DNA from: an uncultured Pseudomonadota bacterium
GTDB taxonomy: Bacteria > Bdellovibrionota_B > Oligoflexia > Oligoflexales > CAIYRB01
NCBI GenBank assembly: GCA_903928445.1
Contig: CAIYRB010000145.1
Coordinates: 62,001-126,000 of the forward strand
Length of the DNA: 64,000 bases
Reading direction: 5' to 3'
The stretch's first letter is position 1. Each line of letters opens with the position of its first letter. Both the position numbers and the translations under genes were made by a program. The notes beneath the pieces are model-generated. The model had not been told where the DNA came from. It saw only the letters and a list, made by a program, of their open reading frames with translations, and ran no database searches. Shown here piece by piece: positions 9,193 to 18,359 of the stretch.

Positions 9193-10506
9193 TTAATTGG
9201 GCAAAGCCTCGTGGATCTTCAGTGCTAGCGCTTGGTTAAAGCCGTGGGACGACATATTGCCGATGACTCGCCCACGTAAGCCGTGGCCGATCAGGTATAA
9301 GTCTCCGAGCAAGTCGAGGATCTTGTGGCGGACAAACTCGTCGGGGAAGTTGAGCTTGGTATTGATGACTTTGCCATCGTGGATGATGATGTGGGAGTTT
9401 AGATAGCCAGAACCGACCATGCCCTGCTGCTGCGCGTGGTCGATGTTTTCAAAGGTATTAAACGAGCGGGCCGGCGCAATCTCGGTCTCAAAGGCTTGTT
9501 TGGTCGGTGTGAAGCGGTAACTTTGCTCCAGGATCGGCGCTGGGTAATCAACCCGCATGATGACCTCAAAGCCATCGAAGGGTTCGACATAGAGATGCTT
9601 TTCGCTGAGCGTCTCTGAGCCGATGACCATCTTTTTATGGATGACCACGTCGACGCGTTTGGCCGCCTGCTCCTCGACGCCGGCCGCGCTGATGATGCGG
9701 CAGAAGTCGGCGGCAGAGCCGTCGATATTGGGAATCTCTTCGTCAACCTTGATGGAAGCGTTGGTAATTCCCATCATATTGAGTGCTGCAAGTAGATGTT
9801 CGACGGTGCGGATGCGTCGACCAGATTTGGCTAGCACGGTTGAGTTTGCGGTGAAGGTTCGGCCTTGACCCAAACGGTCGTAGTTTTCGAGGGCGGTGAT
9901 ATGGGCGGGAATAGCGACTCCGTCGAGAGTGCGAAAGACGATGCCGCTGTTGATCGGTGCTGGACTAATGATCACGCCGGTAGGTCTGCCACTCAGTAGG
10001 CCGACGCCGTTTAGCACGGCATTGTTGCGCACAGTGCGCTGCGGCTCTTGCGACTGTATCAAGGAGGCGGCGCTGCCGCGGGCAAACGTCGTCGGTGCGG
10101 CGGGGGTGACACCGGCTAGGCCTTGGCTGCTGGCGTCAGTGACCGGAAGGTGTGCCGCGACTTTCTCCAGGAGGATGTCGAGATTGAGGGGCTTTTCCAG
10201 AAAGTCTGCGGCGCCCGCTTTCATGGCTTTGACGGCGATGTCGATACCGGCGTGGCCACTCATTAAGATCACGGCGAGCGACGGATATTGGGCCTTAAGT
10301 TGCCCCAGTGCTTCGACACCGTCGATACCCGGCAACCAAATATCAAGTAAAATCAAATCCGGCCGTTCGACCTGTAGTCCCTCCTGGAGGGCCTCGGCGC
10401 TGGAAAAGGTCAAAATCCGGTAGGATTCATCGGTCAGCACGGACTTGACCGCCTGGCAGATGGACTCTTGATCATCGACGACGAAGATGGTGTAGGGCAT
10501 CGGCAT
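9193..10506 (-). CDS. lpxC: Response-regulator receiver domain fused to LpxC deacetylase
   Basis: LpxC is the zinc enzyme that removes the acetyl group from UDP-3-O-acyl-GlcNAc, the first committed step of lipid A synthesis in the cytosol. Here it follows a receiver domain. Residues 1-120 show the acidic pair DD11-12, phosphoacceptor Asp55 (LLDIW), Ser83 and Lys105 (EKP), so the receiver looks functional and NtrC-like. A linker spans ~120-155. Residues ~156-437 are LpxC, with the VEH motif (E236, H237), NIDGSA, ARSF, FVRHKILDLLGDL (zinc ligands H394, D398) and H421. Usual LpxC is about 300 residues, so the extra length is the receiver. The start at ATG 10506 follows TAAGGG. The gene stands alone, with no kinase beside it. 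I infer phosphorylation-linked control of lipid A flux; the enzyme call itself is firm. Confidence 0.95.
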   Translation of the reverse strand: MPMPYTIFVVDDQESICQAVKSVLTDESYRILTFSSAEALQEGLQVERPDLILLDIWLPGIDGVEALGQLKAQYPSLAVILMSGHAGIDIAVKAMKAGAADFLEKPLNLDILLEKVAAHLPVTDASSQGLAGVTPAAPTTFARGSAASLIQSQEPQRTVRNNAVLNGVGLLSGRPTGVIISPAPINSGIVFRTLDGVAIPAHITALENYDRLGQGRTFTANSTVLAKSGRRIRTVEHLLAALNMMGITNASIKVDEEIPNIDGSAADFCRIISAAGVEEQAAKRVDVVIHKKMVIGSETLSEKHLYVEPFDGFEVIMRVDYPAPILEQSYRFTPTKQAFETEIAPARSFNTFENIDHAQQQGMVGSGYLNSHIIIHDGKVINTKLNFPDEFVRHKILDLLGDLYLIGHGLRGRVIGNMSSHGFNQALALKIHEALPN

Positions 10507-10928
10507 GCTGTTGAACCCTTACGGTGGATGGACTTGGCACGACCCAGTGCGGGACGACGTATGTAAACAATGGCTGCTGGCTGTGCATTGTTAATCGCTA
10601 ATTATGAATAATATCAGTTATTTGAATGCCCCACAAGGAGGCCCTTGGTGGGGTTAGATAAAGGGGGTGGGCGCTTCTCTCTAGGTGGAGTCGCTGGGAG
10701 GTGTGGAGCTTATGTTCCACTCATCAGTTGTTTTTAAACAGGGTCTAGCGTATAACCCAAGTCCTACGCGTTAAAAACGTCCATCACCACCGTGGATTCC
10801 AGGTGGCTGAACAAAAAAGAAGTCTTTGATTAACGATCTGCTACAGAGATAACAGTCCACGCGGTTCGGTTTATATAGCCGCGTTGGGCTGCTGATTTTT
10901 TCAATGTCACCTTTATGTTGGAGTGTGC
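10507..10928. other. Intergenic, divergent spacer
   Basis: This stretch lies between the lpxC fusion (left, minus) and a small plus-strand gene, so it should contain promoters for both. I see AT-rich patches near 10595-10625 and 10725-10745, and a short imperfect hairpin around 10789-10806 (CCACC...GGTGG). No clear consensus promoter or RNA gene was identified. Confidence 0.35.
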
Positions 10929-11120
10929 ATGACTCGTTGGGTAGTTCGACTGCGTTACCAAGGTGCTGATAAGAGACTCCTCGAAGCGACGGCCCATGCC
11001 GACGGCGAGAATGGCCATGAGGCCATCATGCGCGCGATCGACGCGGTCAAAGAACAAGCGCCGGGCATCACCGTCGTTAAAGTTGAGGCCAATCCATTGC
11101 GCGATGCTGCTAGCTTCTAA
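10929..11120 (+). CDS. Small hypothetical protein
   Basis: A 63-residue protein starting at ATG 10929 behind a TTGGAG ribosome site. The composition is that of a folded small alpha/beta protein: strand-like WVVRLRYQ, a helix (HEAIMRAIDAVKEQ) and strand-like ITVVKVEA, giving a beta-alpha-beta pattern. There is no signal peptide. The minus-strand ORF covering the same bases (10830-11255) has poor composition and is likely the shadow. No family was recognised. Confidence 0.5.
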   Translation: MTRWVVRLRYQGADKRLLEATAHADGENGHEAIMRAIDAVKEQAPGITVVKVEANPLRDAASF

Positions 11121-11263
11121 AAGCTGTGCGCCGCAGGTCAGCCTAGCGTTTAGCGTGCGATCGTCCACCGACTCTTCACCTGGAGAATCGTCTGTGGGCG
11201 TGCGCACATTCCTTGCGTCGGTGCCAGGGAGCAGCTCAGAAGCGTGAGCCTCCACTCAGCATG

Positions 11264-13843
11264 CTACTGCAGCGGTGCCTCTTGCAGTAGTTTTGCGGCG
11301 CTGACCTCGAGACTGCGCCAAACGGACACCAGGCCGATGATCGTCGTGCTAAGTGTGAGTGCCAATGTGGTCAGAAGCGGCACCTGCCAAGTAAAGCTCC
11401 ATAGGTGGTCAAACAACAAATGAGCTAAGGCGAATGCTCCGCCGATGCTGAGCGCAGCACCTACCCCGCTGGCGGTGGCCCCTAAGATGCTGAACTCCAG
11501 CACTGCGGTCCAGCGCAGGGTGCTAAAATTGGTGCCTAGTGCTTTGAGCAGGGTGATGTCAGGAAGGCGCTTCAGTGATTGGTAGCGGGCAATGGCGAAG
11601 ACGACGGCAAAGCCTGCCAGCAAGGAGAGCATCGCCATAAATGCCAGAGCACGCTCCATTTGGGCCAGGATGCCAAGCAAGCGCTCGATCGTCGCTGAGA
11701 CGTCGATGATGGAAACATTGGAAAAGTTGCGCACTAAGCTCGCCTGAACAAGGTCCTTGGCCGCCTGCGGCAGGCTGGGAATCGAAGCGACCCAGGTTTT
11801 GGGCGCGTCGTCGATCAGACCCGGCTGGAACTCAATGAAGAAATTCGGCTCAAAACTGGTCCAATGCACGCGCCTTGTGTTGACGATCACGCCTTCGGCG
11901 GTGACTCCTTGGACGTCAAAGCGCAGGATGTCACCGAGATGCAGACCAAGTCGGTCAGCGAACTTTTCTTCGATGGAAAGCTGCGCTGGCACGCCTAGCT
12001 CGGCTCGGTAAAGAGGCGTTACCGGGGTGCCACTCACCAGTTCTTCGGAGTCCGCAAGCGCCGCCCGGTAGGATAGGTTGTAGCCGCGGCGGAGCTCCTG
12101 CTTGGTCTCCTCACTAAATCGGCTAGCGGGGCTACCTCCCGCCTCTACGGACGTGCCATTGATGCTGATCAGGCGTGAACGAATCAGCGGCGAGAAAAAC
12201 GACAACTTGGTCTGCTGTTCATGCAGGCTCTGCTGCAGGGGGTCTAGCTGCTCGTCTTGGATATCGAAGAGAAATAGACTCGGCAGACTGGCCGTGCTGG
12301 GGTGCGCTAGCTCATGCTCCAGGACGCCACGGATCTGTGGGATCAAATTGATCAGCAAAGCGCCAAGCGCCAGGGCGACAAAGCTCGCCATCGTCGCGAT
12401 GCGGTGGCGGGCCAAGCCTAGTGCCGCCAACCACCAAGCTAAGCGGCTACGGGGTGATACTAGGCGGTTTAAGCCCTGCATGAGACACCAAGCTGCAGCA
12501 GCAAACAGCAAGGTCGCGGCGAAAAAAATCCCCGTGAATAAGCTGCCGAGAGTCAGGCCCCGTGCAGTGACCACCGCTAAAAGCCAAAATAACACCAGGA
12601 CCGGCAGCCACCACGCGGCGTGTTTAAAGCCGAGGGTCAGTTCTGGATTGTGGCCTTCTTGAAACAAGGTGGCGGGTTGGACGCCGGCCAGCCTTGCCAG
12701 CATCGGCAGACAGGTCAGAAGGCTACCGCCGACGCCCATCAACAGGACTAAACCGACGCTCCCGGGGCGCAGATGCGGCGCCACATCCTCCGGCATCAGG
12801 GTGCCCAGAGCCGCCGGTACGAGGGGCAGCAACAAGGTTGCGATAAGCGAGGTCACGGCCGCCGCGGCGGTGGCGAGTAGCACCAGCTGCGCGACATACA
12901 CCAGCCGCACCGTGCGCAGATCCATGCCAAGGCTAAGCAAGATGGCGATGTCTTTGCTGCGCCGTTCGAGAAAGCTTCGGCACAAGTAGGCGCCGCCGAC
13001 GCCGGCTAGAAACAACGCAACGAGCGCGACTAAACCGAGAAAATCACTCAAATGCAACAGTGCCCGATAGATCTCCTCGCTAGCGCCGCGGTGCGGTTTG
13101 ATACGCACATCGCTCGCCTTTAAGGCGGTGGTCAGGGTGCGGCTGATGGCGTCGGCGCCTTCGCCTTCGCCCGGCAATTTAATGAGCCAGCTGCGAAAGA
13201 TGCGACTGCCCTTGGCGACCAGCGAGGTGCGTTCGAGTTGTGGTATACCGACGAAGACCTTGGGGGCAATGCTAAAGCCCATGCTAGCTGAGGCCGGATC
13301 GCGATCGACGACGTCGGCGATGGTGAAGTCGACGTCACCTATGCGCAAAGGGCTGCCGATGCTGATCCCAAGTTGGGTCAGTAATTCAGGATAGACCCAC
13401 ACTTGGGGTTTGCCAAGTAGGGCCAAGGCGGCGCCTTCGCCGACTTGCCCGGCGAGGCGCAGACCGATCTTGCCATAAAACGGATAGCTGCCGTCGACGG
13501 CTTTGATATCGGCGAGACGCGAACGGCCTTGGGATTCGACCATGGAAAGGAGGCTTAACTCTCGCCGCTCTCGACTATTCTTCGGTAGTTCGGCGTGGAG
13601 AGCCCGCTCTTCACTTGGCGTCAGTGGGCGTTCGGCAGTCAGGCGTAAATCGGCGCCAAGCATAGCTCTTGAGCGTTCGTCCAGGTGTGCGCTGAGTGAA
13701 GCTCTGAAGGTGTCGAGGATAAGAAAGCCGCTGAGACCCAAACTCAAACTCAGGCTGAAGGCGAGCGAAAACCACTTGTGATTGATGGTTTCGCGCCACG
13801 CCAGGCTCAACCAAAGTGGCACTCGGCTTGCTCGCTTAGACAT
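11264..13843 (-). CDS. FtsX-like ABC transporter permease (YbbP-like)
   Basis: An 859-residue inner-membrane permease with the architecture of the YbbP/LolC-type family: one N-terminal membrane segment (residues ~25-50), a periplasmic MacB-like domain, a cluster of membrane helices around 265-360 with FtsX signature features, further helices around 400-510, a second periplasmic domain, and three C-terminal helices. It overlaps the ATPase gene by 8 nt (ATGTCTAA), which implies translational coupling. With the ATPase and the TesA-like enzyme it forms the order tesA-ybbA-ybbP, known from E. coli, though there tesA is divergent and here all three read the same way. The substrate is unknown; lipids or lysophospholipids are the usual guess from the TesA link. 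Confidence 0.9.
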   Translation of the reverse strand: MSKRASRVPLWLSLAWRETINHKWFSLAFSLSLSLGLSGFLILDTFRASLSAHLDERSRAMLGADLRLTAERPLTPSEERALHAELPKNSRERRELSLLSMVESQGRSRLADIKAVDGSYPFYGKIGLRLAGQVGEGAALALLGKPQVWVYPELLTQLGISIGSPLRIGDVDFTIADVVDRDPASASMGFSIAPKVFVGIPQLERTSLVAKGSRIFRSWLIKLPGEGEGADAISRTLTTALKASDVRIKPHRGASEEIYRALLHLSDFLGLVALVALFLAGVGGAYLCRSFLERRSKDIAILLSLGMDLRTVRLVYVAQLVLLATAAAAVTSLIATLLLPLVPAALGTLMPEDVAPHLRPGSVGLVLLMGVGGSLLTCLPMLARLAGVQPATLFQEGHNPELTLGFKHAAWWLPVLVLFWLLAVVTARGLTLGSLFTGIFFAATLLFAAAAWCLMQGLNRLVSPRSRLAWWLAALGLARHRIATMASFVALALGALLINLIPQIRGVLEHELAHPSTASLPSLFLFDIQDEQLDPLQQSLHEQQTKLSFFSPLIRSRLISINGTSVEAGGSPASRFSEETKQELRRGYNLSYRAALADSEELVSGTPVTPLYRAELGVPAQLSIEEKFADRLGLHLGDILRFDVQGVTAEGVIVNTRRVHWTSFEPNFFIEFQPGLIDDAPKTWVASIPSLPQAAKDLVQASLVRNFSNVSIIDVSATIERLLGILAQMERALAFMAMLSLLAGFAVVFAIARYQSLKRLPDITLLKALGTNFSTLRWTAVLEFSILGATASGVGAALSIGGAFALAHLLFDHLWSFTWQVPLLTTLALTLSTTIIGLVSVWRSLEVSAAKLLQEAPLQ

Positions 13844-14498
13844 CGACTAGACGCCCCCCACTGAGGAGGAGACGACGGTCGCACCAGCTGGCTAAGTGCT
13901 CGTTGTGGGTCACCAGGACTAGGGTCGAGCGTCGCTGGCGCACCAGGTCAAACAGCAGCTGCATGACCTGGTCACCGGTTTTAGCGTCGAGGTTGCCGCT
14001 AGGTTCGTCGGCTAGGATGAGCGGGGGTTCGCCAACCATCGCCCGGGCGATCGCCACCCGCTGGCATTCGCCGCCGCTGAGTTGTTGCGGTAGGTGGTTT
14101 AGGCGATGGCCCAAGCCAACATCCTGTAGCGCCGAGGTCGCCCGCGTCTCAACCTCGACATGGCCAGCAATGCGTAAGGGTAAGGTGACATTTTCAAGGG
14201 CACTTAAATGCCCCATCAAATGGAACTGTTGAAAGACGATGCCAAGATAGCGTGCGCGGGTTGCCGTGAGTTCGCGTTCACTTAAGGAACCAAGGACCTT
14301 GCCGGCCAATTCAATCGTACCGCTCGTTGGTTGATCGAGGCCCGAAAGGAGGGCGAGGAGGGTCGATTTGCCGCTGCCGGACGGTCCGATGATGGCCACC
14401 CGCTCGCCAGCTTCGATCAGCGCGTCAATCCCGCTGAGTACGGTGACCGCCCCAGAGGGATGCGGATAACTTTTGCCGAGGCCTGAGAGTTTTAGCAT
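13836..14498 (-). CDS. ABC transporter ATPase (YbbA-like)
   Basis: A 220-residue nucleotide-binding subunit of the LolD/MacB/YbbA group. It has Walker A (GPSGSGKST), Q-loop (FQQFHL), signature [14 protein letters not shown], Walker B ([12 protein letters not shown]) and H-loop (LVTHN). The track extends the ORF upstream through tesA, but ATG 14498 lies 1 nt after the tesA stop and gives the family length. It energises the permease encoded next, whose gene overlaps its stop codon. Cytosolic face of the inner membrane. Confidence 0.93.
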   Translation of the reverse strand: MLKLSGLGKSYPHPSGAVTVLSGIDALIEAGERVAIIGPSGSGKSTLLALLSGLDQPTSGTIELAGKVLGSLSERELTATRARYLGIVFQQFHLMGHLSALENVTLPLRIAGHVEVETRATSALQDVGLGHRLNHLPQQLSGGECQRVAIARAMVGEPPLILADEPSGNLDAKTGDQVMQLLFDLVRQRRSTLVLVTHNEHLASWCDRRLLLSGGRLVDV

Positions 14499-14499
14499 G

Positions 14500-15135
14500 T
14501 CAGTTGTTTCCAAGCAGAGGGAGGATGGCCTGGAGGACGGTCTGAGCGATGCGCTGCTGACCAGCTCCGTTCGGGTGGATGCCGTCAGCTTGGTTGAGTT
14601 TTGGGTCGCCGCCGACCCCGTCGAGCAGAAACGGCAGTAAAGCCGTTTGTTCTGCCTTCGCCACGGCAGGGAACACGGCGGCAAACTCGCGCAGATAACC
14701 CTGCCCGTAGTTTGGCGGCATCTGCATACCAGCGATCAGTACCTGCTGGATGCCATGTGCTTTGGCGTAGCGTACGGCTTCGGTCAGATGCTGCTGCATG
14801 GCTTTGACGTCGAGGCCGCGCAGACCATCATTGCCGCCCAAGGCGATAACCAGCAGGGTCGGTTGAGTCGGACCCTTGAGCAGCCACTTGAGGCGACTAA
14901 CGGCGCTGGCGGTGGTTGAACCGCTAACTCCGGCATTGATGACTTTTATTGGGTGGTGGACTTTCGCGGGCAGCGCTTCAGCAATAAGCTCGGGATAGGC
15001 GGCGGATTTATTAACGCCGTAACCTTCAGTGATCGAGTCGCCAAGAAAAATCACTCGGGCGACGGGACTGGCCGCTAGTGCGGCCGGAGAAAACCCAGCG
15101 ACGGCAAGAATGACAAGGTAAAGTCGCTTTAGCAT
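14500..15135 (-). CDS. tesA: Periplasmic SGNH/GDSL arylesterase (TesA family)
   Basis: An exported esterase related to E. coli TesA (thioesterase I/lysophospholipase L1). A signal peptide covers the first ~22 residues. Block I GDSITEGYG carries the nucleophilic Ser, IALGGNDG is block III with its Asn, and the C-terminal DGIHPNGAG carries the Asp and His of the triad. At about 211 residues it has the normal length. GTG 15138 and ATG 15135 are adjacent; the ATG sits 6-7 nt from GAGGA. It is the first gene of the tesA-ybbA-ybbP cluster, and the shared operon suggests that the esterase and the exporter act on the same lipid-like compounds. Confidence 0.9.
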   Translation of the reverse strand: MLKRLYLVILAVAGFSPAALAASPVARVIFLGDSITEGYGVNKSAAYPELIAEALPAKVHHPIKVINAGVSGSTTASAVSRLKWLLKGPTQPTLLVIALGGNDGLRGLDVKAMQQHLTEAVRYAKAHGIQQVLIAGMQMPPNYGQGYLREFAAVFPAVAKAEQTALLPFLLDGVGGDPKLNQADGIHPNGAGQQRIAQTVLQAILPLLGNN

Positions 15136-15216
15136 CACCGTCCTCTACATGGCACCAGAGTTATAACATTGCGGGCCGCATCAGGCAAAACCGCCGCTTT
15201 AAGCTAGACTACCGGT

Positions 15217-15909
15217 TTAAGCAACGGCTTTAAACAAATCCTGTCCCTCTAAGATATTGCCCGCGGTCGTAGGGTGGTCGAGACAGGCTGCGACCAGGAC
15301 CCTGGCCAGTTGTTTAGCCTGAATCGGGCGAACCCGGGCCACCGCGCTTAGAGAGCTTAATCCAAGCAGCTCCACGGCGCCGAACAATGGCTTTAGCATG
15401 AGGCTGCCGACCTGCTCGCCAAAACGGAACTCTTGACGATCCCCGAGTAAGAGCGAAGGCCGAACGATGACATAGCGCAGGCCAGAGGAGGTGACAGCGG
15501 CCTCCGCGGCGGCCTTAGTCTGGAGGTAGAACCCCCTGGGCTGTGCCGCGCCGACGGCTGACACCAGACCAAAGACGGCATCGGCACGGTGCCTTGCTAG
15601 GGCCTGGACCAAGCCAACTGGAATATCTCGATCGACCCTTTGAAAGGCGTCTCTTGATCCGGCCTTGGCGATGGTCGTGCCGATGCAACACAGCAATACG
15701 TCGCAGGGGAGCGCCGAGGTGCCGACAAGGTCGAGATCGCTTGGTGCGCTAAAGTCAAAGGTGCGTTCGCGGATATGCTGTGGATAAGTTCGTTTCGTGA
15801 GGCGTCGTACCAGTGCTGTGACCGTGTATTGCGGTCGATCTGCCAGTGCGGCTAAAACCTCGGTTCCAACTAGACCGGTACTGCCCGCGACGATGATATG
15901 TTGCGTCAT
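15217..15909 (-). CDS. NAD(P)-binding Rossmann oxidoreductase (HTATIP2/NAD(P)H-binding type)
   Basis: A 230-residue cytosolic protein beginning with a Rossmann dinucleotide motif (VAGSTGLVGTEVLAAL) and carrying an atypical-SDR pattern: LLCCIGTTIAKAG, an SAVGA strand and a YLQTKAAAE segment containing the Tyr-x-x-x-Lys pair. It resembles the bacterial relatives of HTATIP2/TIP30 and Rossmann epimerase-like proteins. The substrate is unknown. The ATG follows AAAGGA. It is 32 nt from the GST-like gene on the same strand, so the two may be cotranscribed. Confidence 0.85.
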   Translation of the reverse strand: MTQHIIVAGSTGLVGTEVLAALADRPQYTVTALVRRLTKRTYPQHIRERTFDFSAPSDLDLVGTSALPCDVLLCCIGTTIAKAGSRDAFQRVDRDIPVGLVQALARHRADAVFGLVSAVGAAQPRGFYLQTKAAAEAAVTSSGLRYVIVRPSLLLGDRQEFRFGEQVGSLMLKPLFGAVELLGLSSLSAVARVRPIQAKQLARVLVAACLDHPTTAGNILEGQDLFKAVA

Positions 15910-15941
15910 TGCAATCCTTTCTTGCGCGGCCTAGACGCAGC

Positions 15942-16667
15942 TTACATCGGTTCTTGTGGACCTTTAGCAGGTGCAGTGGGCGGCGGCGTACCAAAGAGGA
16001 TCCGCTTGGCCTCAGCGGTCATTTCGGCTGGCTGCTGGATGGTGTTGCCGAGCGCATAGGCTGCCTGCACCGCTGGTCTGGCAGCTATCAGATTAAACCA
16101 ACGTTTGAGGTGTGGGAAATGATTCAGGTCTTGGTTTTGGCGCTCATGAGGCACGATCCACGGATAGATCGCCATATCGGCAATCGTATAATCGCCTCCA
16201 GAGACGTAGGCATGTTGGCTTAGCTGATGATCCAAAACGTTGTATAGCCGGGCCGTCTCGTTTTGGTAGCGCGTGATCGCATAGGGGATCTTCTCGGGCG
16301 CATAACCGGAGAAGTGATGGTTCTGCCCCGCCATAGGCCCCAGGCCGGCCATCTGCCAAAACAGCCACTGCATGGTCTGATAGCGCTCAGCGCTGCCGAC
16401 TGTGGCGAGAAAACGGCCGGTGCGGTCAGCCAAATACTCGAGAATCGCGCCGGATTCGAATAGGCTAAGCGGCTCCTTGCCGCTGATGGGTGCGGTGTCC
16501 ACCAAGGCTGGGATGCGGTTGTTGGGTGCGATGCGGAGAAATGCTGGCGCGAATTGCTCGCCCTTGCCGATGTCGACAGGCAGCAGTTCAAAGGGGAGTT
16601 CGGCCTCTTTGAGATAGATGGTGATTTTGTGACCATTTGGGGTCGGCCAGTAATATAGCTGCAGCAT
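15942..16667 (-). CDS. Glutathione S-transferase family protein (YfcG/YghU-like)
   Basis: A 241-residue soluble protein with a thioredoxin-like N-terminal domain (LYYWPTPNGHKITIYLKEA) and the Pro-containing turn NNRIPALVD that marks GST fold proteins. An ESGAILEYLADRTG segment supplies the glutathione gamma-glutamyl contact. The C-terminal helical domain includes a QWLFWQMAGLGPMAGQNHHF motif typical of the YfcG/YghU/Ure2p group, which act as disulfide-bond oxidoreductases. A strong AAAAGGAG precedes the ATG. A role in redox or detoxification is inferred from family. Confidence 0.9.
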   Translation of the reverse strand: MLQLYYWPTPNGHKITIYLKEAELPFELLPVDIGKGEQFAPAFLRIAPNNRIPALVDTAPISGKEPLSLFESGAILEYLADRTGRFLATVGSAERYQTMQWLFWQMAGLGPMAGQNHHFSGYAPEKIPYAITRYQNETARLYNVLDHQLSQHAYVSGGDYTIADMAIYPWIVPHERQNQDLNHFPHLKRWFNLIAARPAVQAAYALGNTIQQPAEMTAEAKRILFGTPPPTAPAKGPQEPM

Positions 16668-16743
16668 CTAGATCTCCTTTTAGCGGGGCATCGGCCCGTC
16701 AAATGAGTTGTACGCTGAAGCTACCTGTTTAACCTATCTCTGG

Positions 16744-17301
16744 CTAGGTGCTGTTGCCATTCTTGGTGCCACTACCGCTGCCGCTGCCCGTGCCGCTGCC
16801 GCTGCCGTTGCTCGTGCCGCTGCCGTTGCTCGATCCGGTATCATTGGTCGCCTTTATGGCAAAGCTCACGGCGCGCGTGTCGGTCATTTTAAGGTCGGCA
16901 TTCGCTGCGACGATGATCATGATAAGCCCATCGCTGAGGGTGATTGCATTTGGTAGGTTGTAAAACTTAGTCGTTGCGTCGTCTAAGATCAGCGTCGCCG
17001 GATGGTAGAATGGACCTCCTATCTTACAGTCGTCACGGGTGCCTGCGGTGCAATATCCGATCGACGTATTAGACGACTTGGTGGCGAAGAGTAGATTCAC
17101 CTGGTCGGCAGTGGCACCGGGCACCGGCGCCAGCGAAAGGTGGATCGGGACGCCGTTGCCGTCCCCGTCGCTGTATAGCGCTGCTGCATTTGGATTAGGC
17201 AGGCATCCCGCTTGAGCGATCATCGTGCCCAAAAGCATCAGGTAGCGCAGTGTAACCAGCGTCCTGGTCTTGCTATAGTTGGCTTTAGGTTCCATGGGCA
17301 T
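16744..17301 (-). CDS. Lipoprotein with Gly/Ser-rich C-terminal tail
   Basis: About 185 residues from ATG 17301, which follows GGGAG at a 7-nt distance. The signal peptide ends in IAQAGC. The body is unrecognised and carries several Asp/Thr-rich segments and a Cys pair. The last ~30 residues alternate Gly and Ser with Asn and Thr (NGSGSGTGSGSG), produced by a GC-rich trinucleotide-like repeat at 16755-16840. The start overlaps the end of the upstream lipoprotein gene by 17 nt, so the two are translationally coupled. Confidence 0.75.
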   Translation of the reverse strand: MPMEPKANYSKTRTLVTLRYLMLLGTMIAQAGCLPNPNAAALYSDGDGNGVPIHLSLAPVPGATADQVNLLFATKSSNTSIGYCTAGTRDDCKIGGPFYHPATLILDDATTKFYNLPNAITLSDGLIMIIVAANADLKMTDTRAVSFAIKATNDTGSSNGSGTSNGSGSGTGSGSGSGTKNGNST

Positions 17302-17839
17302 TCGTGGCTCCCTGCGTAGTCGATGCATTGGTTGCCGTGCCACCTGAGGTAGCGACCTGGGGATTAGGGGCTGGATTGATCAACCACCTGGAGGCGCTTG
17401 GTACCGCGTCGGTTGCGCCGTTCCAGGTGCCAATCAAGTCCTTGGCTTTAGCGGCGTCCATCGTCACCGCCACGCCTGACTGCCCGCTATCAGTGCCGGT
17501 ACTTAGACCCGTTGAACTATCATTGCGGGTTGGTGTGCCAGGGTCGAAGGCCCCAGTGCCCTTATGATTGCCCGGAGTCTGGGTGCCGCCGTCCGGTGAC
17601 CCGCCACCGTTGCTGGTGGGGTCTCTGCTAGAGTCCTTTGGGTCCCCGCTGCTGGGGTCATAGGGGGACTTAATGCTGGGGTCGTCGCGACCTTTACCGG
17701 CGTCTGAGCTACCAGTGTTGCCATTGGCTACTTGCTGTTTATCGACTTGAATGGCTTTCGGGCTGCTGCCAGTGCAGGAGCTCAACCCAAGACTCAGGAC
17801 ACCGACTAGGGCCACACGTAGACACTGAAGTTGGTTCAT
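17285..17839 (-). CDS. Low-complexity lipoprotein
   Basis: A 184-residue lipoprotein with lipobox LSSC and a GGAG(A) ribosome site. From residue ~30 to ~120 it is dominated by Asp, Ser, Gly, Pro and Thr, with no fold apparent. A short folded-looking part (AKAKDLIGTWNGATDAVPSASRW) follows, then another Ala/Thr-rich tail. The DLIGTWNG phrase recalls the opening of small lipocalin-like or META-like lipoproteins, but too little follows to assign it. Overlaps the next lipoprotein gene. Confidence 0.7.
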   Translation of the reverse strand: MNQLQCLRVALVGVLSLGLSSCTGSSPKAIQVDKQQVANGNTGSSDAGKGRDDPSIKSPYDPSSGDPKDSSRDPTSNGGGSPDGGTQTPGNHKGTGAFDPGTPTRNDSSTGLSTGTDSGQSGVAVTMDAAKAKDLIGTWNGATDAVPSASRWLINPAPNPQVATSGGTATNASTTQGATNAHGT

Positions 17840-18191
17840 GATGATCTCCGCTCCCGACTACAGCTAAATCCTTGAATCCGCGACCAAGACCACGCCTTTA
17901 TATCGGTCGATTCGGGTCAAAACTTGAGCCGGGACCCGCTCTTGATATTTTACATATAGATTACAGGCAGGTTGCCTGGCTTGCGGTCGACGTATATCGC
18001 TTCCCCCTCGAAGAGGTGTGGTGTCAGCTCTGCGGACCTGGCTCTCGAACTAGCCGCGACCTTGGTACGAGAGACGCAAAAGCAAAACCGCAAGCGCACC
18101 GAGGCCGCTGCCGAGCACCTAAACTTCGGCATTGCGATCCACTATGGGGACGTCGTGGTAAAGGGGGAATGGAGCCGGTCAGCTTTAGCTC

Positions 18192-18219
18192 TTGTATTGT
18201 AGGGGCCTTCTGGTATAAG
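18192..18219 (+). promoter_or_regulatory. Candidate extended -10 promoter for typA
   Basis: TTGTAT, a 16-nt spacer and TGGTATAAG (extended -10) lie about 140 nt before the typA start. A second -10-like TATACT sits at 18241 without a good -35. The remaining intergenic stretch 17840-18359 shows no other gene or RNA that I recognise. Confidence 0.35.
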
Positions 18220-18359
18220 TTTCGGCCCACTCGATTTTTCTATACTGCCGTCCTCAATCCGGAACTATAAAGATAAAAATTAGCCGGTTGCGGTATTTTA
18301 ATCTCCGCCTCATAACCTAGGTTAAGCCTGCGGAAGTTCCGCGAATAAACAGGGAATCT

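Noticed and set aside
10789-10806. Short hairpin CCACC...GGTGG as a terminator
   Set aside because: No T-tract on either strand and a bulged, 3-nt-loop stem; not enough for a call.
10830-11255. 141-aa minus-strand ORF overlapping the small + gene
   Set aside because: Composition is Arg/Ser-heavy with no motif, and the + strand ORF has a ribosome site and a folded-protein pattern, so this is treated as the shadow.
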